Shown: positions 7,987 through 15,519, numbered from the stretch's first letter. The stretch: DNA of 33,820 nucleotides from Paenibacillus sp. oral taxon 786 str. D14 (GCF_000159955.1 NZ_GG695971.1:302364-336183); one strand, 5' to 3'. Translations and numbers: made by a program. Notes: a model not told the origin generated them from the sequence alone.

Positions 7987-9585
7987 ATGAGCGAACGTCC
8001 AATGATCACGAATCCGATTTTACGCGGCTTTAACCCCGATCCCTCGATCTTGCGGGTCGGAGATGACTACTATATTGCGACTTCTACCTTCGAGTGGTTC
8101 CCGGGTGTGCAGATTCATCATTCTCGGGATCTCGTGCACTGGCAGCTCATCGGTCACCCGTTGACAAGGGTGTCTCAGCTGGACATGCTGGGCAACCCCG
8201 GCTCCTGCGGGGTATGGGCCCCCTGCCTCAGCTATGATAACGGCTTGTTCTATCTGATCTATACCGATGTCAAAAGCCGCCACGGCGCATTCAAGGACAC
8301 TCCAAACTTTCTGGTCACCGCCCCGGATATCCGCGGCCCCTGGTCGGATCCGATCTATCTGAACAGCAGCGGCTTCGACCCTTCCTTGTTCCATGATGAC
8401 GACGGGCGCAAATGGCTGGTCAACATGCTGTGGGATCACCGGAAAGGGAAGAACCGGTTTGCCGGGATCGTGCTTCAAGAATATGATCCGAAGCAGCAGA
8501 AGTTGGTGGGTCCGGTGAAAAATATTTTCCAAGGCACCGAGCTTAGGTTAACCGAAGGCCCGCATTTGTATAAAAGAAACGGCTACTACTACCTGCTTAC
8601 CGCAGAAGGCGGCACGTATTACGATCATGCGGTCACAATGGCCCGGTCGCGGACGATCGACGGACCGTATGAAGTGGACCCAACCAATCCGATCCTCACC
8701 TCGTCGGGCAAACCGCACCTGGAGCTGCAAAAGGCGGGACATGGCTCGCTGGTCGAGACGCAAACGGGCGAGTGGTACATGGTGCACCTGACCGGGCGGC
8801 CAACGAAGGACATCTACTGCACGCTCGGTCGGGAAACGGCGATCCAGCGCGGCTTCTGGACGGAAGACGGCTGGTTCCGGTTAGAAACCGGCGGGAATGA
8901 GCCGCAGGTGAAGGTGCCCGCTCCCGCTTTACCGCCGCACCCGTTTGAGCCGGAGCCGGAACGGGATGATTTCGAGGCGGTGACGCTGGGGGTGCATTGG
9001 AGCACGCTGCGCGTTCCGGCCACGGAGGATTGGCTGACGCTTCGCGAGCGCCCTGGCTTCCTGCGCTTGTATGGCCGTGAGTCGATGAACTCGCTGTTCC
9101 GGCAGAGTCTGGTGGCGCGGCGGCAGCAATCGTTCCATTGCCTGGCGGAGACGGTGGTGGAGTTCGAGCCGGAGACGTTCCAGCAGATGGCCGGCCTGAC
9201 CGTGTTTTACGATACGAACGATCATGTGTATTTGCGGATTTCCCGAGATGAGACGAAAGGCAAGAGCCTGAATTTGATCCAGACAAAATATGGCGTCTAC
9301 GACGAGCTGCTGGCGGAAGACATCTCGATCGAAGGGGCTTCGCGCTGCTGGCTGCGGGTGGTCATCGAACGCGAGCTGGCACGCTTCTACTACAGCCTGG
9401 ACGGGGAAACCTGGCATGCCGTAGGCGAAGCCGTTGACGTTAGCCACCTATCCGACGATCCCGCAGAGAAAGTGCGCTTCACCGGCACCTTCCTTGGCGT
9501 CTGCGCCCAGGACCTCAGCGGGATGCGCAAGCCTGCCGATTTCGACTATTTTATTTATAAGGAGCTTGATTCATTCTCAATGTGA
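7987..9585 (+). CDS. GH43 glycoside hydrolase (subfamily 11-like beta-xylosidase)
   Basis: This 532-aa enzyme has the GH43 five-bladed propeller followed by a C-terminal beta-sandwich (about 330-530). The three catalytic acids are visible at the spacing known for SXA-type beta-xylosidases: Asp18 in FNPDPS (base), Asp131 in SSGFDPS (pKa modulator) and Glu190 in LTEGPHLYK (acid). The early motif YYIATSTFEWFPGVQIHHSRD is nearly diagnostic of subfamily 11. There is no signal peptide, so it probably cleaves imported xylo-oligosaccharides in the cytoplasm. I chose ATG 7987 because GGGAGGAAA lies just upstream; an upstream ATG at 7888 would add 33 low-complexity residues. The ATPase gene follows after 16 bp. 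Confidence 0.93.
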   Translation: MSERPMITNPILRGFNPDPSILRVGDDYYIATSTFEWFPGVQIHHSRDLVHWQLIGHPLTRVSQLDMLGNPGSCGVWAPCLSYDNGLFYLIYTDVKSRHGAFKDTPNFLVTAPDIRGPWSDPIYLNSSGFDPSLFHDDDGRKWLVNMLWDHRKGKNRFAGIVLQEYDPKQQKLVGPVKNIFQGTELRLTEGPHLYKRNGYYYLLTAEGGTYYDHAVTMARSRTIDGPYEVDPTNPILTSSGKPHLELQKAGHGSLVETQTGEWYMVHLTGRPTKDIYCTLGRETAIQRGFWTEDGWFRLETGGNEPQVKVPAPALPPHPFEPEPERDDFEAVTLGVHWSTLRVPATEDWLTLRERPGFLRLYGRESMNSLFRQSLVARRQQSFHCLAETVVEFEPETFQQMAGLTVFYDTNDHVYLRISRDETKGKSLNLIQTKYGVYDELLAEDISIEGASRCWLRVVIERELARFYYSLDGETWHAVGEAVDVSHLSDDPAEKVRFTGTFLGVCAQDLSGMRKPADFDYFIYKELDSFSM

Positions 9586-9601
9586 AGGGGGGAGTAAGAG
9601 G

Positions 9602-10336
9602 GTGTATTTAAGAGAGGTAACGCTTTTGAAGGAGAAAATGCCCTCCTTCCACCAGTACCCTTTCTCGCTCCCGCTGGTCCGGAAGATGAATAAGCTTCAT
9701 CTCCGCCGTCCGGTCACCTTTTTTGTCGGGGAGAACGGTTCGGGAAAATCCACGTTACTGGAGGGGATTGCCTACCAATGCGGGTTTAATCCAGCCGGGG
9801 GCGGGAGAAACAACGTCTACGAGGTGGACCGATCGGAATCGGCGCTTGGCGACTATCTGCGTCTCTCATGGAACCCGAAAGTGACGAACGGCTTCTTTCT
9901 GCGGGCGGAATCGTTTTATTCATTTGCCTCGCATATCGATGATGTCGCAGCAACGCGGGCCTACGGCGGGGTGTCCTTACACAGTCAATCGCATGGCGAG
10001 TCGTTCCTCAGCTTGTTCAAGTATCGATTTGGCAGCCGGGGCATTTATCTGTTGGACGAACCGGAGGCCGCCTTGTCCCCGGCCCGGCAGTTGTCATTAC
10101 TGCGGATCATCCACGACTTATCGGATCGTGCCCAGTTCATCATAGCTACCCATTCGCCGATTCTGATGGGTTATCCGGACGCGGACATCCTGAATTTCGA
10201 TGGCGATCAGCTGGGGCGGATCCGTTACGAGGATACGGATCACTACCAAATTACGCGTCGTTTCCTCGAAAACCGGAACAGCGTGCTTCACACGTTGTTT
10301 GAGGATGAAGACGAGGACGAGGGGGACTTGGTTTAG
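9602..10336 (+). CDS. AAA/ABC-like predicted ATPase (COG3910-like)
   Basis: This 244-aa soluble ATPase has a Walker A box GENGSGKST at residues 43-51, an ABC-like SHGES stretch, Walker B plus D-loop as GIYLLDEPEAALSP, and a late switch motif ATHSPIL. The layout matches small stand-alone predicted ATPases related to the SMC/OLD/ABC head fold, whose role is not settled; there is no membrane partner. The GTG start at 9602 has GGGGGGAG 7 nt upstream. It sits 16 bp after GH43, so the two probably share a transcript. The C-terminus is very acidic (EDEDEDEGD). No nuclease partner is adjacent, so I do not call it a defence gene. Confidence 0.85.
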   Translation: MYLREVTLLKEKMPSFHQYPFSLPLVRKMNKLHLRRPVTFFVGENGSGKSTLLEGIAYQCGFNPAGGGRNNVYEVDRSESALGDYLRLSWNPKVTNGFFLRAESFYSFASHIDDVAATRAYGGVSLHSQSHGESFLSLFKYRFGSRGIYLLDEPEAALSPARQLSLLRIIHDLSDRAQFIIATHSPILMGYPDADILNFDGDQLGRIRYEDTDHYQITRRFLENRNSVLHTLFEDEDEDEGDLV

Positions 10337-10414
10337 GCAAATGAAGAAGACATCTCATATTGTTGAGTTATCTACGTGTTACAAAGTCATGTCAGTCCCG
10401 GTGCGGGTTTGCTG

Positions 10415-10535
10415 TTGCGGTGAGCGAGTGCTGTCACGTGAGCAAGCCACTGTAGCCTGAGCGAGTCGATATCGCGGTGAGTGGGCCGCTGACTCGGTGA
10501 GGGAACTCGTGTGCGTTGATGGGCTCCGGCGAACA
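10415..10535. repeat. Degenerate tandem repeat, about 19-bp period
   Basis: TGAG (last copy TGAT) recurs at 10421, 10439, 10458, 10478, 10498 and 10517, with spacings of 18-20 bp. Neighbouring bases are loosely conserved (GCGGTGAGCGAGTG-like). It looks like an old tandem array that has drifted. Confidence 0.5.
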
Positions 10536-10543
10536 CCGTTGAG

Positions 10544-10620
10544 GCGAACCTGCGCTCTAACGCTTGCCAGCAACGCTATTGGGCCCAAAACGGGGGCGTT
10601 GAGAATCTAACGCTTATGAG
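10544..10620 (+). repeat. Exact 77-bp direct repeat, copy 1
   Basis: This copy runs from GCGAACCTGCGCTC to CTAACGCTTATGAG and is identical base for base to 10801-10877. It contains TAACGCTT twice and a GGGCCCAAAACGGGGGC centre. Confidence 0.9.
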
Positions 10621-10621
10621 A

Positions 10622-10676
10622 GAGCTTATTTGCCGGTTTCCCCCTCGAAACGGGGCCTTTTGGCGCAAATAAGCTC
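10622..10676. repeat. Long hairpin in the intergenic repeat
   Basis: GAGCTTATTTG (10622-10632) is the exact reverse complement of CAAATAAGCTC (10666-10676). The inside contains CCCC and GGGG runs that can extend the stem, so a transcript could fold into a long hairpin. Confidence 0.6.
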
Positions 10677-10691
10677 GTTGGCAAGCGTTAG
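10659..10691 (+). repeat. 50-bp-period repeat, copy 1
   Basis: TTTGGCGCAAATAAGC is followed after a short variable stretch by TGGCAAGCGTTAG. Its last 12 bases are the reverse complement of CTAACGCTTGCC in the 77-bp repeat. Confidence 0.75.
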
Positions 10692-10708
10692 AAATGAAAT
10701 CCCCCTCA

Positions 10709-10741
10709 TTTGGCGCAAATAAGCGCTGTGGCAAGCGTTAG
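10709..10741 (+). repeat. 50-bp-period repeat, copy 2
   Basis: This is the same two-part motif as at 10659-10691, displaced by exactly 50 bp and differing only in the few bases between the two conserved blocks. Confidence 0.75.
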
Positions 10742-10800
10742 CCGGAGCTGCACACGTCGCCTGGTGGGTTCGTAGCAGGTAAGCGCAGTTAGGCGCAATG

Positions 10801-10877
10801 GCGAACCTGCGCTCTAACGCTTGCCAGCAACGCTATTGGGCCCAAAACGGGGGCGTTGAGAATCTAACGCTTATGAG
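10801..10877 (+). repeat. Exact 77-bp direct repeat, copy 2
   Basis: Identical to 10544-10620, with an offset of 257 bp. Bases diverge immediately after the 3' edge (A versus G), while one more G matches on the 5' side. Confidence 0.9.
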
Positions 10878-10958
10878 GGGGCTTTCGCCGGAATTTCGGG
10901 TTTTCGCCGAATATAACTGTACTTTTGACACTTTTGCAGTTATTGTCTAAGCGCGCAA

Positions 10959-10989
10959 ACAGCCCCCGATCCATTGGACCAGGGGCTGT
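10959..10989 (-). terminator. Terminator-like hairpin after the second permease pair
   Basis: ACAGCCCC (10959-10966) pairs with GGGGCTGT (10982-10989), with TCCA/TGGA pairing in the loop. It lies a few bases after the permease stop codon. The T run on the minus strand is only TTT, so it is weaker than a classical terminator. Confidence 0.6.
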
Positions 10990-10994
10990 ATTCA

Positions 10995-11825
10995 TTACCC
11001 TTTCACCGCGCCGGCGACAACGCCTTTGACGATGTATTTTTGCAGGAAGATAAAGACGATGATCGAAGGCAGTACCGCCATCACCATAGCGGTCATCGCA
11101 TATTGCCAGTCGGAGGTGTATTGTCCGACGAAGGTGTATGCGGCCAGCGTCAGCGTTTTGGTTGCCGGCGAGCCGTTAACCATCAGCAATGGGAGCAGGA
11201 AGTCGTTCCAGATCCACATTACGTCGATGATGATGATCGTAGTGGTGACCGATTTCAGCAGCGGGAAGATGACGCTGAAGAATAACCGGAAGCCGGAGGC
11301 GCCGTCGATCGTAGCGCTTTCGTCGATTTCCTTCGGAATCCCCTTCACGAAGCCGTGGTAGATGAACAGGGCCAGCGGAGCGCCGAAGCCCCAGTACAGA
11401 ATACCAAGTCCCCACGTGCTGTCGGAGAGATGGAGGTTCTTCGCCATCTGCAGCACCGTCAGCATGATCGATTGGAACGGAATCAGCATCGGCATGATGC
11501 AGATAAAGTAGATGATCGAGCTGGCTTTGGATTTCGTGCGGGCCAGCTTGTACGCGGCGATGGACGAGATCAACACGATCCCGGCCAAGCCGAGGATGGT
11601 CACCACCGCATTATTCAGGAACAGCCGCGGGTAGTTGATAAACTCCCATACATAGCTGTAGTTTTCGAAAGCCAGCTTCTTCGGCAAGGCGATGACGTCG
11701 GTCATGACCTCGGAGAAGCTCTTCAGCGAGTTGATGATCGTCAGGAACAACGGATACAGGAACAGGATTGAGAGCAGCACCATCACGATTTCCAGGATGA
11801 TGCGGCCAGCCGTATTCTTTTTCAT
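10995..11825 (-). CDS. CUT1 carbohydrate ABC transporter permease, MalG type (module 2)
   Basis: This 276-aa inner-membrane permease has about six hydrophobic segments, an EAA loop (EIDESATIDGASGFRLFF followed by FPLLKS) and the MalG-like ending VKGVVAGAVKG. Its start overlaps the stop of the MalF-type gene by one base (TAATG). It is related in layout, but not identical, to the permease at 245-1075. The matching binding protein is most likely the plus-strand lipoprotein at 30126-31448, now separated by the mobile element. No ATPase gene is present, so a shared MsmX-type ATPase is expected. Confidence 0.95.
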   Translation of the reverse strand: MKKNTAGRIILEIVMVLLSILFLYPLFLTIINSLKSFSEVMTDVIALPKKLAFENYSYVWEFINYPRLFLNNAVVTILGLAGIVLISSIAAYKLARTKSKASSIIYFICIMPMLIPFQSIMLTVLQMAKNLHLSDSTWGLGILYWGFGAPLALFIYHGFVKGIPKEIDESATIDGASGFRLFFSVIFPLLKSVTTTIIIIDVMWIWNDFLLPLLMVNGSPATKTLTLAAYTFVGQYTSDWQYAMTAMVMAVLPSIIVFIFLQKYIVKGVVAGAVKG

Positions 11826-12712
11826 TACGCCTCAACCTCCCTGCGTTTGAAGATCGTCAGCTGAATCGCTGTAATCATCAGCACGGCGACGAACAGGATC
11901 AGCGCTTTCGCTGTACCATAGCCGTACAGGTTGTTCTGGAACGTATCGCGGTAAATGTCGTACGCCACACTGTACGTCGTGCCGCCAGGGCCGCCGCCGG
12001 TCAAGGACAGGATGACGTCAAATACCTTAATCGAGTTGGTCAACGCCATAAAGACGGAGATCGTAATCGATGGTGCAAGCAGCGGCAGCGTCACGTTAAA
12101 GAATCTGCGGAATGGGCCCGCGCCGTCCACGGTTGCTGCTTCCTTCAAGTCATCTGGAACCGATTGCAAACCTGCAATGTAAATGACCATGTAAAAACCA
12201 ATCGATTGCCAGATGGAGACAAACAATATCGAAATGAAGGCGAGTCCGGGTTCCCCCAGCCAGCTTAGCGAGAATATGCCCCATCCGGTGCTTTCGCCAA
12301 GGGACTCAAAGCCTTGCATAAAAATGAACTTCCAGATAAAGCCGACAATCACCAAGCTGAGAATGTACGGAATAAAGAAGGCGGCTCTCAGCCAGTTGGT
12401 CGTCTTCAGCTTCATATCCAGCACCAGCGCCAGCAAAATCGCCAGTACATTGATGATTACGATATACAGAATCGCGTATTTAATCGTAAACCAGGCGGCC
12501 TGCGAGAAGTTCGCGTCGCCCATGAAAATTTGCTTGAAATTGTCCAGTCCGATAAATTTCGGATGCTTGGATATCCCGTTCCACTTGGTCAGGGAATAAC
12601 GGATCGTCATGACAAACGGATAATAGAAGACCGCGATGATGGCAATTAGAATCGGCAGGGTAAATGCGCCAAACTCTAATTTCTCGTCCCGTTTTCTCCC
12701 TAGTTTGAACAT
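11825..12712 (-). CDS. CUT1 carbohydrate ABC transporter permease, MalF type (module 2)
   Basis: This 295-aa membrane protein has the FIGLDNFKQIF loop after the first transmembrane segment and the EAA loop EAATVDGAGPFRRFF followed by LPLLAPS. It is the first gene of the two-gene operon, with an AGAGGTG-type ribosome site upstream of ATG 12712. A minus-strand promoter candidate lies about 85-110 bp upstream, still on the host side of the insertion point at 12866, so expression of the permeases may survive the insertion. The linked GH36 enzyme suggests alpha-galactosides as substrate, by inference. Confidence 0.95.
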   Translation of the reverse strand: MFKLGRKRDEKLEFGAFTLPILIAIIAVFYYPFVMTIRYSLTKWNGISKHPKFIGLDNFKQIFMGDANFSQAAWFTIKYAILYIVIINVLAILLALVLDMKLKTTNWLRAAFFIPYILSLVIVGFIWKFIFMQGFESLGESTGWGIFSLSWLGEPGLAFISILFVSIWQSIGFYMVIYIAGLQSVPDDLKEAATVDGAGPFRRFFNVTLPLLAPSITISVFMALTNSIKVFDVILSLTGGGPGGTTYSVAYDIYRDTFQNNLYGYGTAKALILFVAVLMITAIQLTIFKRREVEA

Positions 12713-12744
12713 AATGGCACCTCTTTTTCGTGACGTATTGGTTT

Positions 12745-12763
12745 AAACAGCGGTGTTACCGTC
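12745..12763 (+). promoter_or_regulatory. 19-bp operator-like direct repeat, copy 1
   Basis: AAACAGCGGTGTTACCGTC matches the second copy at 17 of 19 positions, 59 bp away. It contains a CGGT-N3-ACCG dyad. Two similar boxes in a divergent promoter region fit binding by the module 2 AraC-type response regulator. Confidence 0.5.
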
Positions 12764-12790
12764 TCCCCTATACACTTGGGCTTTTTCGAC

Positions 12791-12796
12791 TATAAT
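12791..12796 (+). promoter_or_regulatory. -10 box candidate of the original kinase operon
   Basis: Plus-strand TATAAT lies 2 bp from the minus-strand TATAAT, giving back-to-back divergent promoters. No good -35 is seen. Before the insertion this would have given a leader of roughly 100 nt for the kinase gene now at 26526. Confidence 0.4.
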
Positions 12797-12797
12797 G

Positions 12798-12824
12798 ATT
12801 ATAAAACAGCGGTTTTGCCGTCAA
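12798..12824 (-). promoter_or_regulatory. Promoter candidate for the module 2 permease operon
   Basis: On the minus strand TTGACG (12819-12824) is followed by TATAAT (12798-12803) with a 15-bp spacer, shorter than the optimum 17. The second 19-bp operator-like repeat overlaps the spacer and -35. Confidence 0.5.
12804..12822 (+). promoter_or_regulatory. 19-bp operator-like direct repeat, copy 2
   Basis: AAACAGCGGTTTTGCCGTC is the partner of 12745-12763 in the same orientation and overlaps the minus-strand promoter. Confidence 0.5.
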
Positions 12825-12861
12825 AATGGATTTAAGAAAACAGTTAAGGGTAAAAAGGTGA

Positions 12862-12866
12862 ACTCG
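12862..12866 (+). repeat. Target-site duplication, window-left copy (ACTCG)
   Basis: ACTCG directly precedes the TG of the element and recurs directly after its terminal CA at 26488. Five bp is the duplication length made by Mu-type transposases. Confidence 0.9.
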
Positions 12867-12879
12867 TGTCGCGTCTCAC
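12867..12879 (+). repeat. Terminal inverted repeat, window-left end
   Basis: TGTCGCGTCTCAC differs from the reverse complement of the other end (TGTCACGTCTCAC) at one base. Confidence 0.85.
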
Positions 12880-12889
12880 AAAATTTGCG
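12873..12889 (+). promoter_or_regulatory. Probable transposase end-binding site 1 (window-left)
   Basis: TCTCACAAAATTTGCGA resembles the site at 12896 in its TCTCAC start and in the TTTG and GA at its end. The two sites are 23 bp apart, like adjoining MuA sites at the Mu right end. Confidence 0.5.
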
Positions 12890-12895
12890 ACTTTT

Positions 12896-12912
12896 TCTCA
12901 CTTTTTTTGAGA
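12896..12912 (+). promoter_or_regulatory. Probable transposase end-binding site 2 (window-left)
   Basis: TCTCACTTTTTTTGAGA is identical to 26358-26374 at the opposite end and matches the inverted site at 26464-26480 at 16 of 17 positions. TCTCA/TGAGA makes it an interrupted palindrome. Confidence 0.65.
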
Positions 12913-12973
12913 AGTCGGAGAGCCGCAATATTCAACATTTATGCATAAATCTAACGAATTACTTTCGCGTTTT

Positions 12974-13014
12974 GAGGATAACGATTTTCGGTTCTTGTCC
13001 GAATCGTTATCCTC
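12974..13014. terminator. Strong hairpin after the tape-measure gene
   Basis: GAGGATAACGATT (12974-12986) pairs perfectly with AATCGTTATCCTC (13002-13014) and the loop can pair further (TCGG/CCGA). It sits 11 bp after the tape-measure stop. No T run follows on the minus strand, so termination is probable but not certain. Confidence 0.6.
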
Positions 13015-13025
13015 TTATTCGTTTC

Positions 13026-15338
13026 TTATACGGGTGACGGGGTAGCCCCGTTCGCATTGACATGATCTTCGATCTCTTTCACGAGCTTGAACAAGGTTTG
13101 CAAGTCCTTCAGCTTGGTGATGTCGATAGAAAGTTCGAGTTTCTCGATAGTCGTGCCGCCGTCCGTTTCCTTGGTGGTCGTAGTGGTTTCCGATCTCTCT
13201 CTTACGATTTCGCGGAGATTGATCTTCTTGACATCCTGACTACCGGACAGATCGAGCTGGGACGAATCCTGTGCAAGTACGTCCATTGCATTCGGCCCCT
13301 GCGCGTCAATCGCCCCGAATTCCGGCAGCAGTTGTACCTTAGAGAAAGCGCGTTCAGTCATTTCAGCAGGTACGTTCTGCCGCTGCGCCATCCCATCGCC
13401 AATCGTTTCAAGTACCCGACGACCCGAAAGGGTCAACTCGGAGAGCGGCCCTTCCTTGGCGTCGCTGAAGGGGAGGAGATTTCTTACTTTCTGGAAGATG
13501 CTTTTTATCGCTTCAACCGGCTTCATGGATACGCTCTTGATACCTTCGACAAGCGTGTCAATGATCTTCGCGCCGCTTTCCCTGAAGAACCCCGGAACAC
13601 CCATGAAGAATTCCTTGATGGCATTGATACCGTTTATGAAGCTGTCTTTGATTCGAGTCCACATATTCGTGAAGAAGGCGACGATGGAGTCCCAATGCGT
13701 GATAATGAGCATCGGAATCCCAATGAACGGCATGAAGGCGGCGATGGCGATTTGCAGCCAGAGCGGCATCCCCGCAAAGAGATTGCGTATCCAGTCAAAT
13801 CCGACTTGAATACCACTCACGAAACCGCTCCAAACGCCTTGTATCCACGAAACAACAGCGTCCCAGTTCTGCCAGAGCAAAATGAGCGCGGCCACTAATG
13901 CGACGATACCGACAACGATCCATGTAACAGGATTCGCGAGCAGGGCCGCCGTAAAACTCCACACAGAGGCGATCAGTCCCGGCATCGCGCGAACAGCGGT
14001 GAGAATCGCTTGTCTTGCCATGTTGGCCATACCAAGCGCGACGTTCTTCATGCTTGTAATTGCCATCCGGGCCCCGATCACCATATTGTTGAACCCGGCC
14101 TTGATCGCATCCCCGGCATACATCGCCATGATCCGCACCGTCAGGAGTAGGTCGGGTATGGCCCTTACCGCCGTCACGAGCCCTCGGAAGACACCTATTG
14201 ACTTCGTTACAACTACCCCGACAGCTCCGAAGGTAGTCATCAGAACGCCAGCCACCATCAGTACGCTGCCGATGGCCAGAGTGCCCAGCATCAGCACTTT
14301 CACGAGTTCTTGATGTTTGCCGATCCATTCACTGATCTTGCTTGTCCATTCCTCTGCTTTGTCCATGAAGGAGTGGAAGGTAGGGAGTAACTGGTTCCCA
14401 ATCTGCGCGATTACGTTGTGGATGCGTTGCTTCAGAAGCTCGTACTGCTCTGGTTCCGTATTGTTGATTGCATCGGCCATTTCCCTCGCGAGGGCTGTAC
14501 CTTTGCCCATCGAGTTGTAGATCGTCAAGATGTTCTCCTGAAGATTGCCCGTCTTGCTGTAGAGCAAGTCGATGAGAGCGACTGCTTCATCCGTCCCGAA
14601 GGCTTTCTGAATCTGCATTTTCTCGGCAGCGTCAATCGTTTCGCCGAACTTTCCGCGCATTTTCTCTAAAATCTGCGGCATGGACAGGAGCTGGTTATTC
14701 GCATCCGTGAACTTCAATCCAAGTTCCGTTCCTGCCCGTGCCGCTGACTGGAGGAAGGCTTTATATTTCGTTCCCGCCTCGCTGCCGCTCATCGTAGCCT
14801 GAAGCATCCCGAGCACCGTGAGCTGCTCTTCGAGCGGAACTTGCGCTGTCGTGGCCGCTGCCCCCAACGTAGAGATACTGTCGGCCATGCTTTTCCCGTC
14901 CGCTTTGAACACCCGGATCGAGTCAGCCAGACCAGCCGACAGCATTTCCGCGAACTGAAGGTCAGATAGATCGCTATAGTAATCTTTGTAGATACCGTAT
15001 CCGGTCGCGAACAGCGATGTCATCTGGTCGATGGTAGCGCCAGTTGCTTTGGCTGTAATCCCTGCGATCTCCGTGTACTGCGCAACGCCTTCGTCCGTCA
15101 GGGAGTCGATTCCGCCCTTGATGTCCGTGGCCGCTCGCAGAAACTCCGCTTTCGTCGTTCCTGCCCACGTATTGGAGAAGCTTGTTGCCGCATCCTCCAG
15201 CGCCTTGAAGTTTTCCACGCCCATCGATTTCAAAACGCCGAGCGCCCTTTTGGTTTCAAATGTGGCTTGGACAGGGGCAAGTGCTGCGGCCACCATACCA
15301 GTGCCCATCGCCGCGATCCCCATACCGGACTGCGTCAT
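13026..15338 (-). CDS. Phage tail tape measure protein, 5' end lost to a frameshift
   Basis: The readable 770-aa frame has the tape-measure layout: an N-terminal TP901-type region (about 1-330) with AGITAKATGATIDQMTSLFATG and FLRAATDIKGG (first shown in part), then hydrophobic segments at about 345-375, 455-490 and 525-545, then a polar C-terminus. Such proteins set tail length and are packed inside the tail tube. Its native start seems to be TTG 15475, which has a perfect AAGGAGGTGA site, but a one-base shift near 15395-15405 breaks the frame. ATG 15338 has no ribosome site, so functional translation is doubtful. It lies at the very end of the element, so everything normally downstream (baseplate, fibres) is missing. 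Confidence 0.85.
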   Translation of the reverse strand: MTQSGMGIAAMGTGMVAAALAPVQATFETKRALGVLKSMGVENFKALEDAATSFSNTWAGTTKAEFLRAATDIKGGIDSLTDEGVAQYTEIAGITAKATGATIDQMTSLFATGYGIYKDYYSDLSDLQFAEMLSAGLADSIRVFKADGKSMADSISTLGAAATTAQVPLEEQLTVLGMLQATMSGSEAGTKYKAFLQSAARAGTELGLKFTDANNQLLSMPQILEKMRGKFGETIDAAEKMQIQKAFGTDEAVALIDLLYSKTGNLQENILTIYNSMGKGTALAREMADAINNTEPEQYELLKQRIHNVIAQIGNQLLPTFHSFMDKAEEWTSKISEWIGKHQELVKVLMLGTLAIGSVLMVAGVLMTTFGAVGVVVTKSIGVFRGLVTAVRAIPDLLLTVRIMAMYAGDAIKAGFNNMVIGARMAITSMKNVALGMANMARQAILTAVRAMPGLIASVWSFTAALLANPVTWIVVGIVALVAALILLWQNWDAVVSWIQGVWSGFVSGIQVGFDWIRNLFAGMPLWLQIAIAAFMPFIGIPMLIITHWDSIVAFFTNMWTRIKDSFINGINAIKEFFMGVPGFFRESGAKIIDTLVEGIKSVSMKPVEAIKSIFQKVRNLLPFSDAKEGPLSELTLSGRRVLETIGDGMAQRQNVPAEMTERAFSKVQLLPEFGAIDAQGPNAMDVLAQDSSQLDLSGSQDVKKINLREIVRERSETTTTTKETDGGTTIEKLELSIDITKLKDLQTLFKLVKEIEDHVNANGATPSPV

Positions 15339-15373
15339 ATCGCCGAAACTTTGATTGAGTTTGTCGAGTTTGC

Positions 15374-15475
15374 TTACCGATCCAGAAACCGTCGAATTGA
15401 TCCGCCCATTGGGCCGGTCAGTTGGTCGATCATGTTGACGATGACGGATAGCTTAAACACTGAATCAAGGCTCAA
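15374..15475 (-). pseudogene. Displaced 5' fragment of the tape-measure gene
   Basis: From TTG 15475, translation gives LSLDSVFKLSVIVNMIDQL and then TGPMGG, a common tape-measure N-terminus, before it runs out of frame and stops at 15374. The expected continuation (INSTVSGSVSKLDKLNQSFGD) is present in the frame of the gene at 13026-15338. One missing base in the GGCGGATC stretch would explain it. The ribosome site AGGAGGTGA at 15482-15490 supports the TTG start. Confidence 0.8.
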
Positions 15476-15519
15476 CGTCTTTCACCTCCTTTCCGTTGAA
15501 TCCCCACGCGTCAAATCGT

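Larger units (their letters stand above)
10337..10958. other. Repeat-rich intergenic region without genes
   Basis: No credible coding region with a ribosome site is visible. The stretch is built of repeats: a decayed 19-bp-period array (10415-10535), an exact 77-bp direct repeat, a 50-bp-period pair between its copies, and six copies of TAACGCTT (four direct, two inverted). It resembles a palindromic intergenic repeat family and separates the two sugar modules. Confidence 0.7.

Noticed and set aside
9434..9601. Upstream extension of the small ATPase into the GH43 gene
   Set aside because: The extension lacks a ribosome site and reads across GH43 in another frame; GTG 9602 has a strong site.
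9602..10336. Defence function for the small ATPase
   Set aside because: No nuclease or effector partner is adjacent and the gene seems to be in an operon with a sugar hydrolase.
10415..10877. CRISPR array in the repeat region
   Set aside because: Repeat units differ in length, are partly inverted, lack constant spacers and have no cas genes nearby.
12861..12866. Reading the target duplication as 6 bp (AACTCG)
   Set aside because: AACTCG does occur at both sides, but a 6-bp reading removes the A from the terminal CA; with TG...CA tips the duplication is 5 bp, as expected for Mu-type enzymes.
13062..13898. A 278-codon open frame on the plus strand opposite the tape-measure gene
   Set aside because: It has no ribosome site, its composition is unlike a folded protein, and the opposite strand carries a recognisable phage protein.
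15374..15475. Programmed ribosomal frameshift in the tape measure
   Set aside because: Programmed shifts in tail modules occur in the chaperone genes upstream, and no slippery heptamer is present here.
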